Part shown: in pieces, positions 1 through 10,266 of the stretch
How the letters are laid out: each line of letters begins with the position of its first letter
Numbering within the stretch: the first letter of the stretch is position 1
Position numbers and translations under genes: made by a program
Notes under the pieces: model-generated
Database searches by the model: none
What the model saw: the letters and a program-made list of their open reading frames with translations, nothing else
Told to the model about the DNA's origin: nothing
NCBI GenBank assembly: GCA_023079485.1
Contig: CM041092.1
Location: forward strand, 1,441,627 to 1,505,626
Direction: 5' to 3'
Length of the DNA: 64,000 bases
Source of the DNA: Archilochus colubris
Taxonomy: Eukaryota > Chordata > Aves > Apodiformes > Trochilidae

Positions 1-215
1 CAGCCCTGCCCTGGGCAGCCTGGGCCAGGCCCTGACAACCCTTTCCAGGGAGAAATTCTTCCCCAGCTCCAACCTAAACCTCCCCTGGCGCAACTTGAGG
101 TCGTTCCTCTCGTCCCATCCCTTGTTCCTGGGGAGCAGATCCCGACCCCCTCTGCCTCCAATCCCCTCTCCGGGGTTGCAGCCATCCGGAGGTTCCCCCC
201 AACCCTCCCTCAGCC
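1..215 (-). mobile_element. CR1 non-LTR retrotransposon fragment, antisense
   Basis: The sequence reads as the reverse complement of the 3' part of an avian CR1 element. Recognisable blocks are the antisense of the 'caagttgcgccaggggagg' segment near 61-100 and the 'ccaacctaaacctccc' segment near 70-85. The same region appears in sense orientation in the CR1 copies near 4970 and 14170. The element is cut by the window start. It decays into GC-rich sequence around 180-215, immediately upstream of the CACNB4 CpG island. The right-hand boundary is approximate. Confidence 0.85.
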
Positions 216-386
216 CGTACCTCACCCGGTGCCACCCCCGGGGGGGGTGACAGTGACAGGCGTGTCCCCGCCCGGCCCCTCCCCGCCCGCCCTCTCCCTT
301 CGCTCTCTCCCGGCGGTAGCGGCCCAGCTGCTCCCGGAGCCGGAGAGCCGGGGCCGGGGCGGAGGCAGCCGCCGATCGGGGCCGCC
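216..386 (+). promoter_or_regulatory. CACNB4: CpG-island promoter and 5' UTR region of the long CACNB4 form
   Basis: This is a GC- and CpG-rich stretch directly upstream of an ATG in an ideal Kozak context (gccgccATGg). It contains a GC box, GGGGCGG, at 356-362, and several GC-rich near matches. No TATA box is visible, which fits a CpG-island promoter with dispersed start sites. The transcription start cannot be placed from sequence alone. Part of this stretch is probably 5' UTR. A further upstream first exon beyond the window edge cannot be excluded. Confidence 0.6.
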
Positions 387-395
387 ATGGCCGCG
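387..395 (+). CDS. CACNB4: CACNB4 long form, putative first coding exon (three codons)
   Basis: The ATG at 387 lies in an optimal Kozak context and encodes only Met-Ala-Ala before a GTGGGT splice donor at 396. Splicing this donor to the AG at 492-493 joins phase 0 to phase 0 and gives MAA followed by [10 protein letters not shown]. The mammalian long form (beta-4b) as I recall it has about 21 residues before the equivalent Val. The bird N terminus would therefore be much shorter. Two alternatives exist: an unspliced start at ATG 467, in frame with the next exon and giving MSWHPPPGQ before Val, or a first exon upstream of the window. The exon is inferred from Kozak context and splice sites, not from homology. 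Confidence 0.5.
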
Positions 396-493
396 GTGGG
401 TGCCGTGTGCGGGGTCTGGGGGTTTCGGGGAGGGGGCTGCGGGTGGGTGTCGGCGACAGGAGGCTGATGTCTTGGCATCCCCCCCCGGGGCAG
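396..493 (+). other. 98-bp G-rich mini-intron between the first two CACNB4 exons
   Basis: The candidate intron runs from GTGGGT at 396 to GGGGCAG ending at 493. At 98 bp it is close to the shortest functional vertebrate introns. It is full of G-runs (411-414, 418-422, 427-430, 432-436, 441-443, 445-447). Such runs often act as splicing enhancers in short introns and also form a canonical G-quadruplex pattern. The pyrimidine tract before the acceptor is a C-run interrupted by GGGG, so it is modest. Retention would open the ATG at 467 in frame with the next exon. Confidence 0.5.
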
Positions 494-577
494 GTGACGA
501 GGGGCACGGCCACCCGGCGCAGCCGGCTGAAGCGCTCCGACGGCAGCACCACCTCTACCAGCTTCATCCTGCGGCAG
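494..577 (+). CDS. CACNB4: CACNB4 long-form N-terminal exon (variable A region)
   Basis: This 84-bp exon gives 28 codons, [14 protein letters not shown] followed by [14 protein letters not shown], in phase 0 at both ends. It matches the second N-terminal exon of mammalian beta-4b nearly residue for residue; the mammalian form reads VARGTTTRRS at its start. The donor is CAG|gtgagc at 578. The exon lies in the intrinsically variable A region that precedes the SH3 domain. It carries a basic ATRRSRLKR patch including the double arginine that literature links to nuclear targeting of beta-4b. It is spliced to the common exon at 60253, about 59.7 kb downstream. The homology is clear; which start codon feeds it is less certain. 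Confidence 0.93.
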
Positions 578-611
578 GTGAGCGGCTGTGCCGGCAGCCT
601 GGGGAGGGGGC

Positions 612-658
612 GGTGGTGGTGGTGGTGGTGGTGGTGGTGAGGGAAGGGTGGGTTTGGG
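612..658 (+). repeat. (GGT)n microsatellite followed by a G-quadruplex motif
   Basis: About nine GGT units occupy 612-639. They are followed at 641-658 by four GGG runs separated by 2, 1 and 3 bases. The stretch starts 34 bp downstream of the exon donor at 578, so it would be transcribed near the 5' end of the large intron. The repeat is uninterrupted and probably length-polymorphic. Frames that cross it produce poly-Trp, poly-Val or poly-Thr shadows with no coding meaning. Confidence 0.9.
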
Positions 659-2111
659 TGGTTTTTGGGTGGTTTTTGGTGTTCGCCGCCGCGTTGCGGG
701 GGTTTGGGTGCTGTGGGCAGCGCTGAAGTTGTGGGTGCTGCCGAACCGGCCCGGGGCTGAGCACGGGTTAGGGCCGGGCTGGGAACCGAGCTGCCCAGCC
801 GGCTGCAGGGATAGGAGAGCGGCCGGGGACAAAAAAACCCCCAACAACCCTGCCAAAGTCACGATTTATTGCGATAAACGTGCGTGTCGTGTTTGCCTTT
901 GGTTCCCCAGGCTCCGGGCTGACCTCCTCCTTGTTCCCTGCAGCTCCCAGGGCAAGGAACACACTTCGGGGTTTTCCTTCAGGAATGCGAGCTGAGCTTT
1001 TCAGCCGGCTTGGCTAGGAGAGGATTTATAGGAGAAAAAAAAAAAAAAAGAAAACAAGACACTCGCGAAGGTGTCAAGAGCCGAATCGGTGTCCGAGGTG
1101 TGGGGCTCATCCCAGAGCATCCCCACGGAGTTACCCGTGGGACACAGAGCAGCCTGGCCCGGCCCCTCCAGCTCCTAAAAGATGCTTCTTAGAGTAAATG
1201 TTGTTAAATTCTGGTAGAAACAAAGGAGGCAGAACACCAGCTCGTGTCCCCCCCTTCTCACTTCCCCCCCTTCCCAGGGGCTCCTCAGTGGCTCTGGTAG
1301 AAATGTAAGGAAGCTCAAGGAAAAGCAGAATTGGGTCCTTGGCAGATTCAAGGACACTTGTCGTGTGTGGAAGTGTGTTTTGCTCAGGACGTGTGGAAGT
1401 TGTGAGGTTGTGTGGTTTTCTCAGAGGAGGAGGTGTGAATCACCCCACTCTTTCTGCCTTGCTGGGGTCCCATCCCCACCGCTCCATCCTGGATCAGAAC
1501 CAGAGCTGTGTGGGGCTGACTCAGCCCACTGCCAGCACCAGCAGGTCGAGGTGTCAGAGTCCCAGCACCAATTTCATGGTTACTGAGCTCTCAGCCATGG
1601 AAATTCGAGTTGCAGCACGGGGAGATGAACGTGAAGGTCGTTTCAGCCTCTGTCACTGCCAGGGTGGTTCAGGAGATGGTGCAGGTGGCTCCGGGCCCTT
1701 CTTGGAGACATCTATAGAACCTTCCAGCTTGGCTGAAGTCTTGTTCCAAGTGGGGGGTTTTGGGGCTGTGCTGGTGTGGGAAACCAAGGGCTTGTGTTTT
1801 AAGCAAGCAGAGGGTGCTGGGGGTCACCTAGAACACTCGGTGTCTCAAGGGAGTGAGGTGGGGTTTTAAAAATCAGCCTTGGGAGAGCAGCTGTGTGCAT
1901 GGCAGAGCCAGCACCCTGGTGTCAGAGCTGGGGTGCAGGGGGGGCATCCCACACCTCATTCCCCTGCAGAACCCCCTGGAGAACCTCCTGAGCTCAGCAC
2001 TTTCCTCCTGTCTGGTGTCCTGCCAGCACCATGGGCTGCAGCATCCCTTGGGGGCTTTGGGGAGGATGGGAGAGGGGCTTCCTGCCCATCCAGGGGTTGC
2101 TTTACACCACA
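659..2111 (+). other. CACNB4: Intronic sequence, no gene seen
   Basis: This is the first part of the large CACNB4 intron. GC content declines away from the CpG island. A run of 15 A residues lies at 1035-1049. No conserved coding exon, RNA gene or additional recognisable transposon was identified. The open frames here are short and have no family resemblance. Confidence 0.7.
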
Positions 2112-2192
2112 TTCCATGGAATCCCAGAATCCCAGACTGGTTTGGGTGGGAAGGGACCTTAAAGATCCCTTCACCCCTCTGCTGTGGGGCCC
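2112..2192 (-). mobile_element. CR1 3'-end fragment, antisense
   Basis: A short block reads as the reverse complement of the CR1 3' terminus: an attenuated 'gaatcccagaatcccag' tail, then 'tggtttgggtgggaaggga' and 'ccttaaagatcccttcacccc'. It is old, with obvious substitutions relative to the young copies in this window. Boundaries are approximate. Confidence 0.8.
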
Positions 2193-4487
2193 ATGGTAAA
2201 ATTAATTGATCCTTCCCAGGAGCTGTGTGTATCAGGTGAGAAGGGAGCAGACAAATTGCTCTCACTTTGGAAGGTGATGTTTGGGGTGTCTGAAGCAGCA
2301 CAAGGTGCTCAGCAGGGTACTGAGCAGTTCCAGCCACCCACTGCTCCTGCCCTCTCCTCCTGATGAGGTTTTCCTAATAGCAGGGAAGCTCTAGGACCTT
2401 AAGTGGGAAAGACAGTCCTAAGAGCAGGGGTTACCATCAGGTAACATCGTGGTGGTTGTTGGTATAATTAAAACCAAAACAAACAGAAATCCTGTTACTA
2501 AAGTTTGCAGTGTGTGACCCAAGAGGGTTTAAACCTGTTGTAGACCCCATAAGAATTGTCCAGCAGCTTCTTGCCCACCTCCTGAATACTGAAGGCAATT
2601 TTATCCTCAGCTTCCTTTTGTGGCAGGAGAGCTTCAGGTCCCCCAAGCTCACCCCTTTTACTCCATGTCTCAGAATGTTGCAGTGAGTTCTTGGTTCCAG
2701 TCCATCAGTTGGGCTGATCCAGGAGGGAAAGGATGTTGGGAGGAGCTGTTGAGTTGGCATTTTTCTCAGCTCCACAGGGTCATAAAAGTCCATGGCACTG
2801 AGTCCTGAGTGTGTCAGCAAGGGCAGAGCTGTCAATTCCAGTGTCAGCATCACTGGGATGGTCCTGGGGTGCCCTGGGGAGTGGGATGTTCCCAGGGGTG
2901 GGATGGGATGGGATGGGAGGGGATGGGATGGGAGCCTCTGGCAGCAGTGGTGCTGAAGCTGTTAACCATGCTGTCTGAGCAAGGAACAGGACTACAAAAT
3001 TGTTCCTCTTACGTGGCAGGTGCTGCTCAATTATATTTAAGAACCCCCTTAAGGGACAGAAGTCAATTGTAAGGCAATAAGTGGGTCAGCTGAAAACATA
3101 GGCTTGTCATCCTGCAAGATGCTGGGATAATAATTCCTTGGTGTTTTCTGCTGGGAGGTTTTGTTTCCATCACTTCTTTGGGCACAGTGTCACTTGTGAG
3201 TATGTGCGGCTCGTGTTTGGGGTTTTGGTTTTTGTTTTTTTGACTTCAGTTTTGCTGCTTGTAACTTTTGAATCCTTGCTGGTGATTTTTTTTTATTTCC
3301 CTGTGAAAAGTGATGTGGGGGTGGGTTGGCCAAGGTATGAGCAGGGTCTTGTAGTAAAATCTTGAAACACTCCCAGTAATCACTGGAAATCCTTCCCAGC
3401 TCGTAGCAGAGACTTCAGGTAAAGCCACCCAAGTGAACCTGTTAATTCCAAGCACTTTGAACTTAATATAAAGTTACAATTAGACACACAGTTTATTTCT
3501 GGAAGTGCTTTGCTGCTTAGATTTAGAGACAGTTGAAGTTAAACTCAATTTTATTTTAAGACATAGTTACACCTATGGTTGTATCCCAGGCAATGCTTGT
3601 GTTTCTCCCTTTTAAATATCATTTTGCTCCTGTAATATTGAGAGAAAAAGACAAAAACCCAATCAAACCACATTTTCTGTTACTGGAGCAGCTCTGAAGG
3701 TTCAGTAACTTCTAAAAAAGTTAATGTCACTCTGAGCAGAATAAAGGAAAATCTGTAGCTGATGGGGTTTTGCTGCCTGTGCTGCAAAGCAACAAACAGG
3801 ATTAGGAGAAATCAATATTTGGTCTTTGCTCCTCGATGGTGCTTGGGGGCAGCTTCAGGCACCACTCCTGAAACTCCTCAGACGTCTGTTTGATTCCTCC
3901 CTTCAGTTCTCTGGTGTTGCTTTGATAATTTTTGGTTTCTTTTTTCCTGGCCTTAAAGTCCTTTTCCTCAGAGTGCACTGGGATCTCTGGAGATGCTGGG
4001 TTTCTGCCACAGGGGTTTTTTTTTTGGCACACAGGGGGATGCTGAGCCAGTGTTGCCCATTCCATGCCATAACCAGCTCCAAATCCCAGAGTGACCAAAC
4101 CCCAATCTGCAGAGGAGCAGATGAGGAGTCAGTGATTTCCCAGGATGAGCTCAACTCTGCCATGAGTCAGTAATTTCTAAAATATAACTTAACTGTCACA
4201 GAGTGTGATTGTTCCTTAGACACAGGGCTGGGGTGTTCTTTTCCTCCGTGCAGCATTCAGGAGCTGTTAATGGGGCTGGAGGTGACTAAAAGGCTCAGCC
4301 CTTTCCCCAGAGCAGAGGAGGAGGAGGTTCGCCTTTCAGTGACATTATTCTCACTCACTTTTCTTATTCATCTGAGGTCCTGAGCTGATGCAGCAGCTGC
4401 ATCTTTCCAGTTCAGCCCAGCTTAGGATGGGCTGACTTTGTAACTCTGCATATTGAGGTTAAATCAGTGAGGTAAAACGAGGCAAGC
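2193..4487 (+). other. CACNB4: Intronic sequence with a (GGGAT)n microsatellite
   Basis: This is non-coding intron. The only clear structure is a short GGGAT array at about 2896-2934, slightly interrupted by a GGGAGG unit. T-rich patches lie at 3235-3300 and 4010-4025. No exon or recognisable element was found, and the open frames here lack family resemblance. Confidence 0.65.
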
Positions 4488-5224
4488 TTGGAGCTGCAAT
4501 ACAGGCTGGGGACAGAGTGGCTGAGAGCAGCCAGGCAGAAAGGGACCTGGGAGTCTGGATTGCCAGGAAGCTGAACAGGAGCCAGCAGTGTGCCCAGGTG
4601 GCCAAGAAGGCCAATGGCATCCTGGGCTGGCTCAGGAACAGCGTGGCCAGCAGGTCCAGGGAAGGGATTCTGCCCCTGTGCTCAGCCCTGGGAGGCCACA
4701 GCTTGAGTCCTGTGTCCAGTTCTGGGCCCCTCAGCTCAGGAAGGAGATTGAGGTGCTGGAGCAGGTCCAGAGAAGAGCAAGGAGGCTGTGAAGGGATCCA
4801 GCACAAGTCCTGTGAGGAAGGGCTGAGGGAGCTGGGGGTGTTGAGGCTGGAGAAGAGGAGGCTCAGGGGAGACCTCATCACTCTCTCCAACTCCCTGAAA
4901 GGAGGTTGGAGCCAGGGGGGGGTTGGGCTCTTTCCCAGGCAACTCTCAGCAAGACAAGAGGGCAGGGTCTCAAGTTGTGCCAGGGGAGGTTTAGGTTGGA
5001 GATGAGAAAGAATTTCTTTCTGGAGAGGGTGATCAGGCATTGGAATGGGCTGCCCAGGGAAGTAGTGGATTCTCCGTGTCTGGAGATCTTTCCAAAGAGC
5101 CTGGATGTGGCACTGAGTGCCATGGGCTGGGAACCACGGGGGGAGTGGATCAAGGGTTGGACTTGATGAGCTCTGAGGTCCCTTCCAACCCAGCCACTTC
5201 TATGATTCTATGATTCTATGATCT
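4488..5224 (+). mobile_element. Young CR1 copy A, 5'-truncated, with reverse-transcriptase tail
   Basis: This is a sense-strand CR1 element, truncated at its 5' end and ending in three ATTCTATG-type repeats at about 5200-5222. Translation recovers the C-terminal CR1 ORF2 signature in pieces: [47 protein letters not shown], and later [15 protein letters not shown]. The frame is broken, with a base missing near 4692 relative to the second copy and a shared frameshift after the RRARRL residues near 4790. It is nearly identical to the copy at 13652-14413. The 5' boundary is approximate. Confidence 0.93.
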
Positions 5225-7600
5225 CCCTGGGGTGGGCTCAGAGCAGCCCACAGCTTGGTTGGTTTTTGTCTCCCCACTGCCATGGGGTAAATTTGGTCCC
5301 ATGGGCTTCAGGAGAAATCTGAGCCCCTGGGGCTGGGTTTGCCTGTGGTGGGTTGGAGAACTCTCATGGAGTTGTCTTCTGCCAGCTGCTGAGAAGCCAT
5401 CAGACTGATGGGGACAGCCAGGTTGGGAAGAGGAGGTCTGAGATGGCCCTTGGTGAGGCTTGTAATGACAACTAGGAGAAATGCTGAAGGCTGTGAGACC
5501 AACCCACACTTTGTTACCACTCTGTGTGTCCCAGTGACTGATGGAAGGTGAGGTATCTGAGCAGCTTCCACCCACCAGGCTCAGTGCTCCTGCTCCTGTC
5601 TCTCCTCTCCATAACTTCCCATGGATTCAGTCAGATTCCCAGGATACACAGGTTTTCCAGAGGTGTTTTCTGATGTGGTTTGGGAGGCTGATGGCCATGG
5701 GAGTGTGTGCCCCTTCCTTGTCTCTGCTGTTGGCAGCAGCTGGTGGCACGTGGCTGTCACACAGACCTTTGCACATCTGTCACATCTGCCCTCTGGGGAG
5801 CTGCCAGGTCCCACCTGATGCTGTGGGATTGATCCTGTGGTTGGGTTCCTCCTTCACAGCTGGGAGGAGGAGGTGAGTGAGGGGCAAACTTCACAGGGTG
5901 GAAATAAAGCAGAAGGCAACTGAAATGGATTTTTTTGTTTGTCCTAGAACAAGGAGTAGGGAAGTTGGCTCCATTCTGCCACTGCTCCCAGCAGACTTCT
6001 GCAGGGTTTGTTTCATCACCAAGTGATGCTCTGTGTCTCTGTGTCACCAAGCAGCTGAACTGAGTGTTTCTCAGGGTACTCACTGAATCTCAAATCCTCT
6101 CCCCACTTTGTGTTCCGAGAAGCAGAAGAGATTTTGATGTCTGTGTGCAAGCAAATAAGGCTCATGGTTGGGTTTAAAAAGAAATAAGAAGCCCGGGGTG
6201 TGAGGTGACAGCCAAGGAGAGGGTCGGGCTCCTTGGTGTGGCTCTGATGGAGCCATTGGTGGGGATCTCTGGAAGTCTGAGCCTTTTAACATTCACACTT
6301 TGAAAATTTGATGTCCTCATCTTCAGCAGATGTGCTGACCGGCTTATTGTCTCCATGGCAACGAGGTTTCGTTTTTAAAATAGCCCCAAGTCACAAAAGA
6401 GAAGTCAGATATTAATAGCAGCAGCGTAGGTATGGGTAAAAAATAGGATTTTGGCTGTTCCTCATCCAAAATTTCTAGTATTTGGGAGTTGTCTGTCTCT
6501 CTGTACACACTCCGTGGGCGTTTGTTTAAATGCTTTTCTCTGGTGTGACCTATAAAATTAATTCCCTTTATTCAAGCAGAGCTGTTACAATGGGATATTT
6601 ACATGATTCCAGCCACGCTTGGGATGCTGGCATCATGCCCAATGCATAATATTGAAGAGAAAACCATGAAAAACGTATCTGTCTTGACAGTGTGCATGGC
6701 ATACAGGGGTAGAGCTCCGAGGTTTGGGGAGCCCTGGTGCAGTTTTTGTGGGCACCCATGGTTTGTGTCCAACCCCAGCCCTGTGCTGGGTATGGAGGAA
6801 GCAGGGGTGAGCACATGGGGCTCCAGCCCTGTGTTTGTGAGACCAGGGGCTGCCACTTTGAGAAGAATATGGTAGAGACAAAAGCAGCTTTTTTTTAATT
6901 TGTTTTTTTCCTAAAATCCATCGGTCTTGGATGACCCAGAGAGTTGGGGAAAAAAAACCCCAGTTTTCTAAGCTCCTTTCTGCTGGTTTCAGGGTTGTAT
7001 GGGAAGGCTTGATGTGTACAACCTTCCCAGTTCTGCTTGGGAAAAGAAGAAAGGAAGAGCAGCAGCAAAATGAAATGTTGCTGGGAACTTCTTCAGGCAC
7101 TCGTGGTGTTCAAAAGATCCTCCTAAAGACAGCTCCTGGCTGACAGTCAAGGGCAATGAAAAGGATCAGAAGGTGATGTTGATAAGCAGTGTCAGATAAT
7201 TCAACAGTTGAGAAAAGATGTCAAAAAAAATGTGTTTTAGAGAGTCTGGGAAGCAGCAAATGCCTCCTGCCTGCTGTGTTCAGTTCTGGCTGCTGGTAGT
7301 GAGGTCTCCAGCTGCCCCTGGTGCTTTGGGGTGACATGGGGTGGGTGACAGATGGGACTTGTGTGCCCTCCCCTATCCCTTGGTCAAAACTGGAGAGGAG
7401 GGAAGGGTGGAGACCCCTCTGAGATGGCCCTGTCCTTGCAAGCCAGCTGGGATGGACACAAATAAAGTGTATTTCTGGTGCTACCTATGTGGTGGCTTCT
7501 GCAAGGGTTGAGGTTCCTCTGGGGCTGTCAGAGTTCTGGTGTTCCTGCAGCTCCCTCCTTGGCTGCCACTGATCCCACACCCACTTCAGTGGCTTCTGAC
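5225..7600 (+). other. CACNB4: Intronic sequence, no gene seen
   Basis: This stretch lies between the first young CR1 copy and the TTTTA microsatellite. It has mixed composition with short A- and T-rich tracts, for example near 6890-6960. I see no exon, RNA gene or recognisable repeat of length. Confidence 0.65.
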
Positions 7601-7679
7601 TTTATTTTATTTTATTTTATTTTATTTTATTTTATTTTATTTTATTTTATTTTATTTTATTTTATTTTATTTTATTTTA
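7601..7679 (+). repeat. Pure (TTTTA)n microsatellite, about 16 units
   Basis: About 79 bp of perfect 5-bp TTTTA/TTTAT repeat, followed by a further T/A-rich tail to about 7710. It is uninterrupted, which suggests recent expansion and likely length polymorphism. The hydrophobic YFILF-type frames that cross it are repeat artefacts. Confidence 0.97.
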
Positions 7680-7747
7680 CTTTTTTATTTTTTATTATTA
7701 TTTATTTATTGCAGGTGGGGTTTTTGTGAGATCCAGGCTGTAAAGTG

Positions 7748-7808
7748 TTAAATGGGCTTGGACTTGATGCCCTCTTGAGATCCCTTCCAAGCCCAACATT
7801 CTGTGATT
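7748..7808 (+). mobile_element. CR1 3'-terminal fragment, sense
   Basis: The sequence reads 'gggcttggacttgatgccc', then 'gagatcccttccaagcccaa', then 'cattctgtgatttc'. This is the terminal part of a CR1 3' UTR with a single decayed ATTCTGTGATT terminal repeat. It directly follows the TTTTA microsatellite. Confidence 0.8.
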
Positions 7809-10148
7809 TCTCTCAAGCTCTGTAAGGTACCAGTGTAAAAATACATCTTGGTAATTCCACTCCAGTCCCTTCCCCTCTTTGCACTCTGCTTTCTTGACAC
7901 TTTTTAGGATGAACAGCACGTTTTTTGGGGAAAACTTTTTTTTCCTAAATAAGGGATTCAGTGCCCTTAGGTAAGAGTCAGTGCTCAGTTCTGGCTCCTG
8001 GTGGTTTGTGTTGCCTTCCTCTGGGTCTGCCATCTTCTCTTGCACACCAGGAGCAATATTCTGGCTGGAAGCTCCATCTGGGTTTATTTGCACTCTGGTT
8101 CTGCTGTCATTGGGATTTTTACGAGGGTGACTTCTGTGTCACTTTTCCAGTTATCCGTGGGGACAGCAGGGACTGTCCCTGTGCCTCAGGATTTCTCTAG
8201 GGTAGCACACTTAATGTGTTTTGATGTCCCTGGCAAGCTTTAGCATCCTGATCCAGTTTCAGGTCAGCATTCTGAAGTCTCCTCTTTCTTTGGAAGTCAA
8301 GATTGTCCTTTTACTGGGATAACCTGCTACTTCCTGCCCCGTGCTGCACCATGAACTTTGCCTGTTCCACCTGTAGGAAGTTTTCCAGGGATTTATTCCC
8401 TGGTAGGAACATGCAGTGAGCTGCAGCCCTGTAGCCAGATTCCTGTTGGAATTTTCCTGGGAAAAACACATCCTGCTGAGGGGCTTCTCCTGCAGTGCTT
8501 CTCTGCCATCAGCTGAGGTTGCAGAGATCTTTGGGGCAAAATGCTGGGTTTGCTTTATGGCAGGGGGACAAAAAATGAGTTCTTTATTATTTTAAGGGAC
8601 ATCACTTGGGGCATCTCCTGGCTGAGAGCATCCGAGGACAAGATGTGGTGGCACAGGCAGGAGGTGGCATCTGGGCACCTGTGTTAGACCCTGACAGCCT
8701 CACAGGGTTTGATGGGTGACCTGAAACCACCTGAATTTGATCAGAAAAATCCCATCCCATGTGAGGGAGGAAAACCCTAGGTTGAGGTCCTGCCAGAACT
8801 TCAATAAGTCTTGGTAGCTACAGGGTTCTGTGTCTCTTCCCAAAGAGAAAAGTAGCTTACTGGATGGTTTTCCAAACAAATTATAACTCTGGTTGGATTT
8901 TGCTGGCCCAAACTCTTGTGCTGAGATGTGTTCTTCATTCCTACCTTATGGGTTCAGTGGTGCCTTGTCCTGCTGCAGCCCTTGGTGACAACAGGCACAC
9001 CACAGGTTCTACTCCAACTTTTGTGAAGTGTTTTTGGGGCCTTTTATGCCAAAAGCACGATGTTCAGGAGTGGGAGTTTTATGCTAGGAATGAACTGAAA
9101 TAAAACTCTGCAGAAATGGGGCTGCAGGTTCTGCTGAAGCATCTCCAGGTGCCACGGCCACTTTTGGGGGATCTTGCTTAGACATGAAAGATGTCTCTGT
9201 AAATAATGCAGCAGGAAAGTGGGGACACAGACATGGAGCTGCCTTTCCCTGCCCCCCCCAGCTGATGGGAGAGGTTGGGTGGTCCCCAGCCCCCCCTTGG
9301 CACAGCTCTGGGCAGCCCCTGAGCCACAGGTGATGGGGACTGAAAGGAAACCTGGTCCAGGCTCAGTTCTTCCTGCAGCCTCCTGGGCCTGAGCTGCTGT
9401 GCCTGGAGGGGTCTTTATCCCTTAGGTGATCTCTTCTTAGCAGTTTAACTGATTTGCCCTTTAGGAGGCACTTCATAAGCTGCTGAGTTGGGGTTGGGTT
9501 TTTTTTCCCTTTCTTTTATTCATCTTAGAGTGATAGAAAAGATCTGCATGAATTATTTTATATGGACTTCAGCTCTTGAAGGGAAGATGCAGAGGGAGAA
9601 AACCCCAGAAAGACAGCTGTTGCTCCTTGTATCACCCCTTTTGCAATTCTCTTTTTTTCCTTTTTTTTTTTTCAGCAAGTGCACCCATGAATTCCCAATC
9701 TTCATGCTGAGCCCCCCAAACACCAACTTCAAGGAGAGGAGACTGATTAGAAAAAGCTGCTTTATTTTCAGCCCTATTGAATTGTCAGGAGATAGACAGC
9801 ATTTGCTGCCAAACAGATGAGTCTCAGAGCCCAAGAGTACATAAAAAGAAAAAATAATTAAAAAAAAAATCATGAAGTAAGCACTGCCAAGCAGAGCACA
9901 CCCATCTGTCTGCCTGGCTATCCAGGCCCTCCTTCTCCTGGGCTTTCTGATGAACTTGGTTCTCATGGCAAATGCTGAAAAACTCTTCTGCAGGCTGCTC
10001 CTCTCTTCGGAGGAAGGTACAGAGAGCAGAGGAGTGGAGTTTCCCTCCTCCAGCATCATCTCCTGCTCTTCCCATTGGTGTCCTCTGGTCAGCTACCAAT
10101 GAATTACTCCTTGGTGCAAGCTGTGTTTGTGTTACGAGTGCCACAGGA

Positions 10149-10266
10149 GAAATAATAAGGAGATAAGGAGACATCATAAAGATAATAATAAAGATAATAA
10201 TAAAGTAATAATAAATATAATAAAGATGATAGTAATAAAGATAAAGATGATAATAATAATAATAGC
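10149..10266 (+). repeat. AAT/GAT-rich imperfect microsatellite
   Basis: About 118 bp composed of interspersed AATAAT, GATAAT and AAAGAT units. It is imperfect and therefore probably older than the TTTTA tract. The tyrosine-rich minus-strand frames here come from the repeat. Confidence 0.9.

Noticed and set aside
74..995. Overlapping frames of up to 262 codons on both strands in the first CpG island
   Set aside because: GC-rich composition and the GGT repeat keep frames open. Only the segment 494-577 shows homology, and it is bounded by splice sites.
4517..5166. Frames resembling a reverse-transcriptase C terminus as possible host genes
   Set aside because: They are fragments of the CR1 ORF2, broken by frameshifts and ending with the CR1 terminal repeats.
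7478..7751. Hydrophobic YFILF-repeat frames
   Set aside because: They are produced by the pure TTTTA microsatellite.
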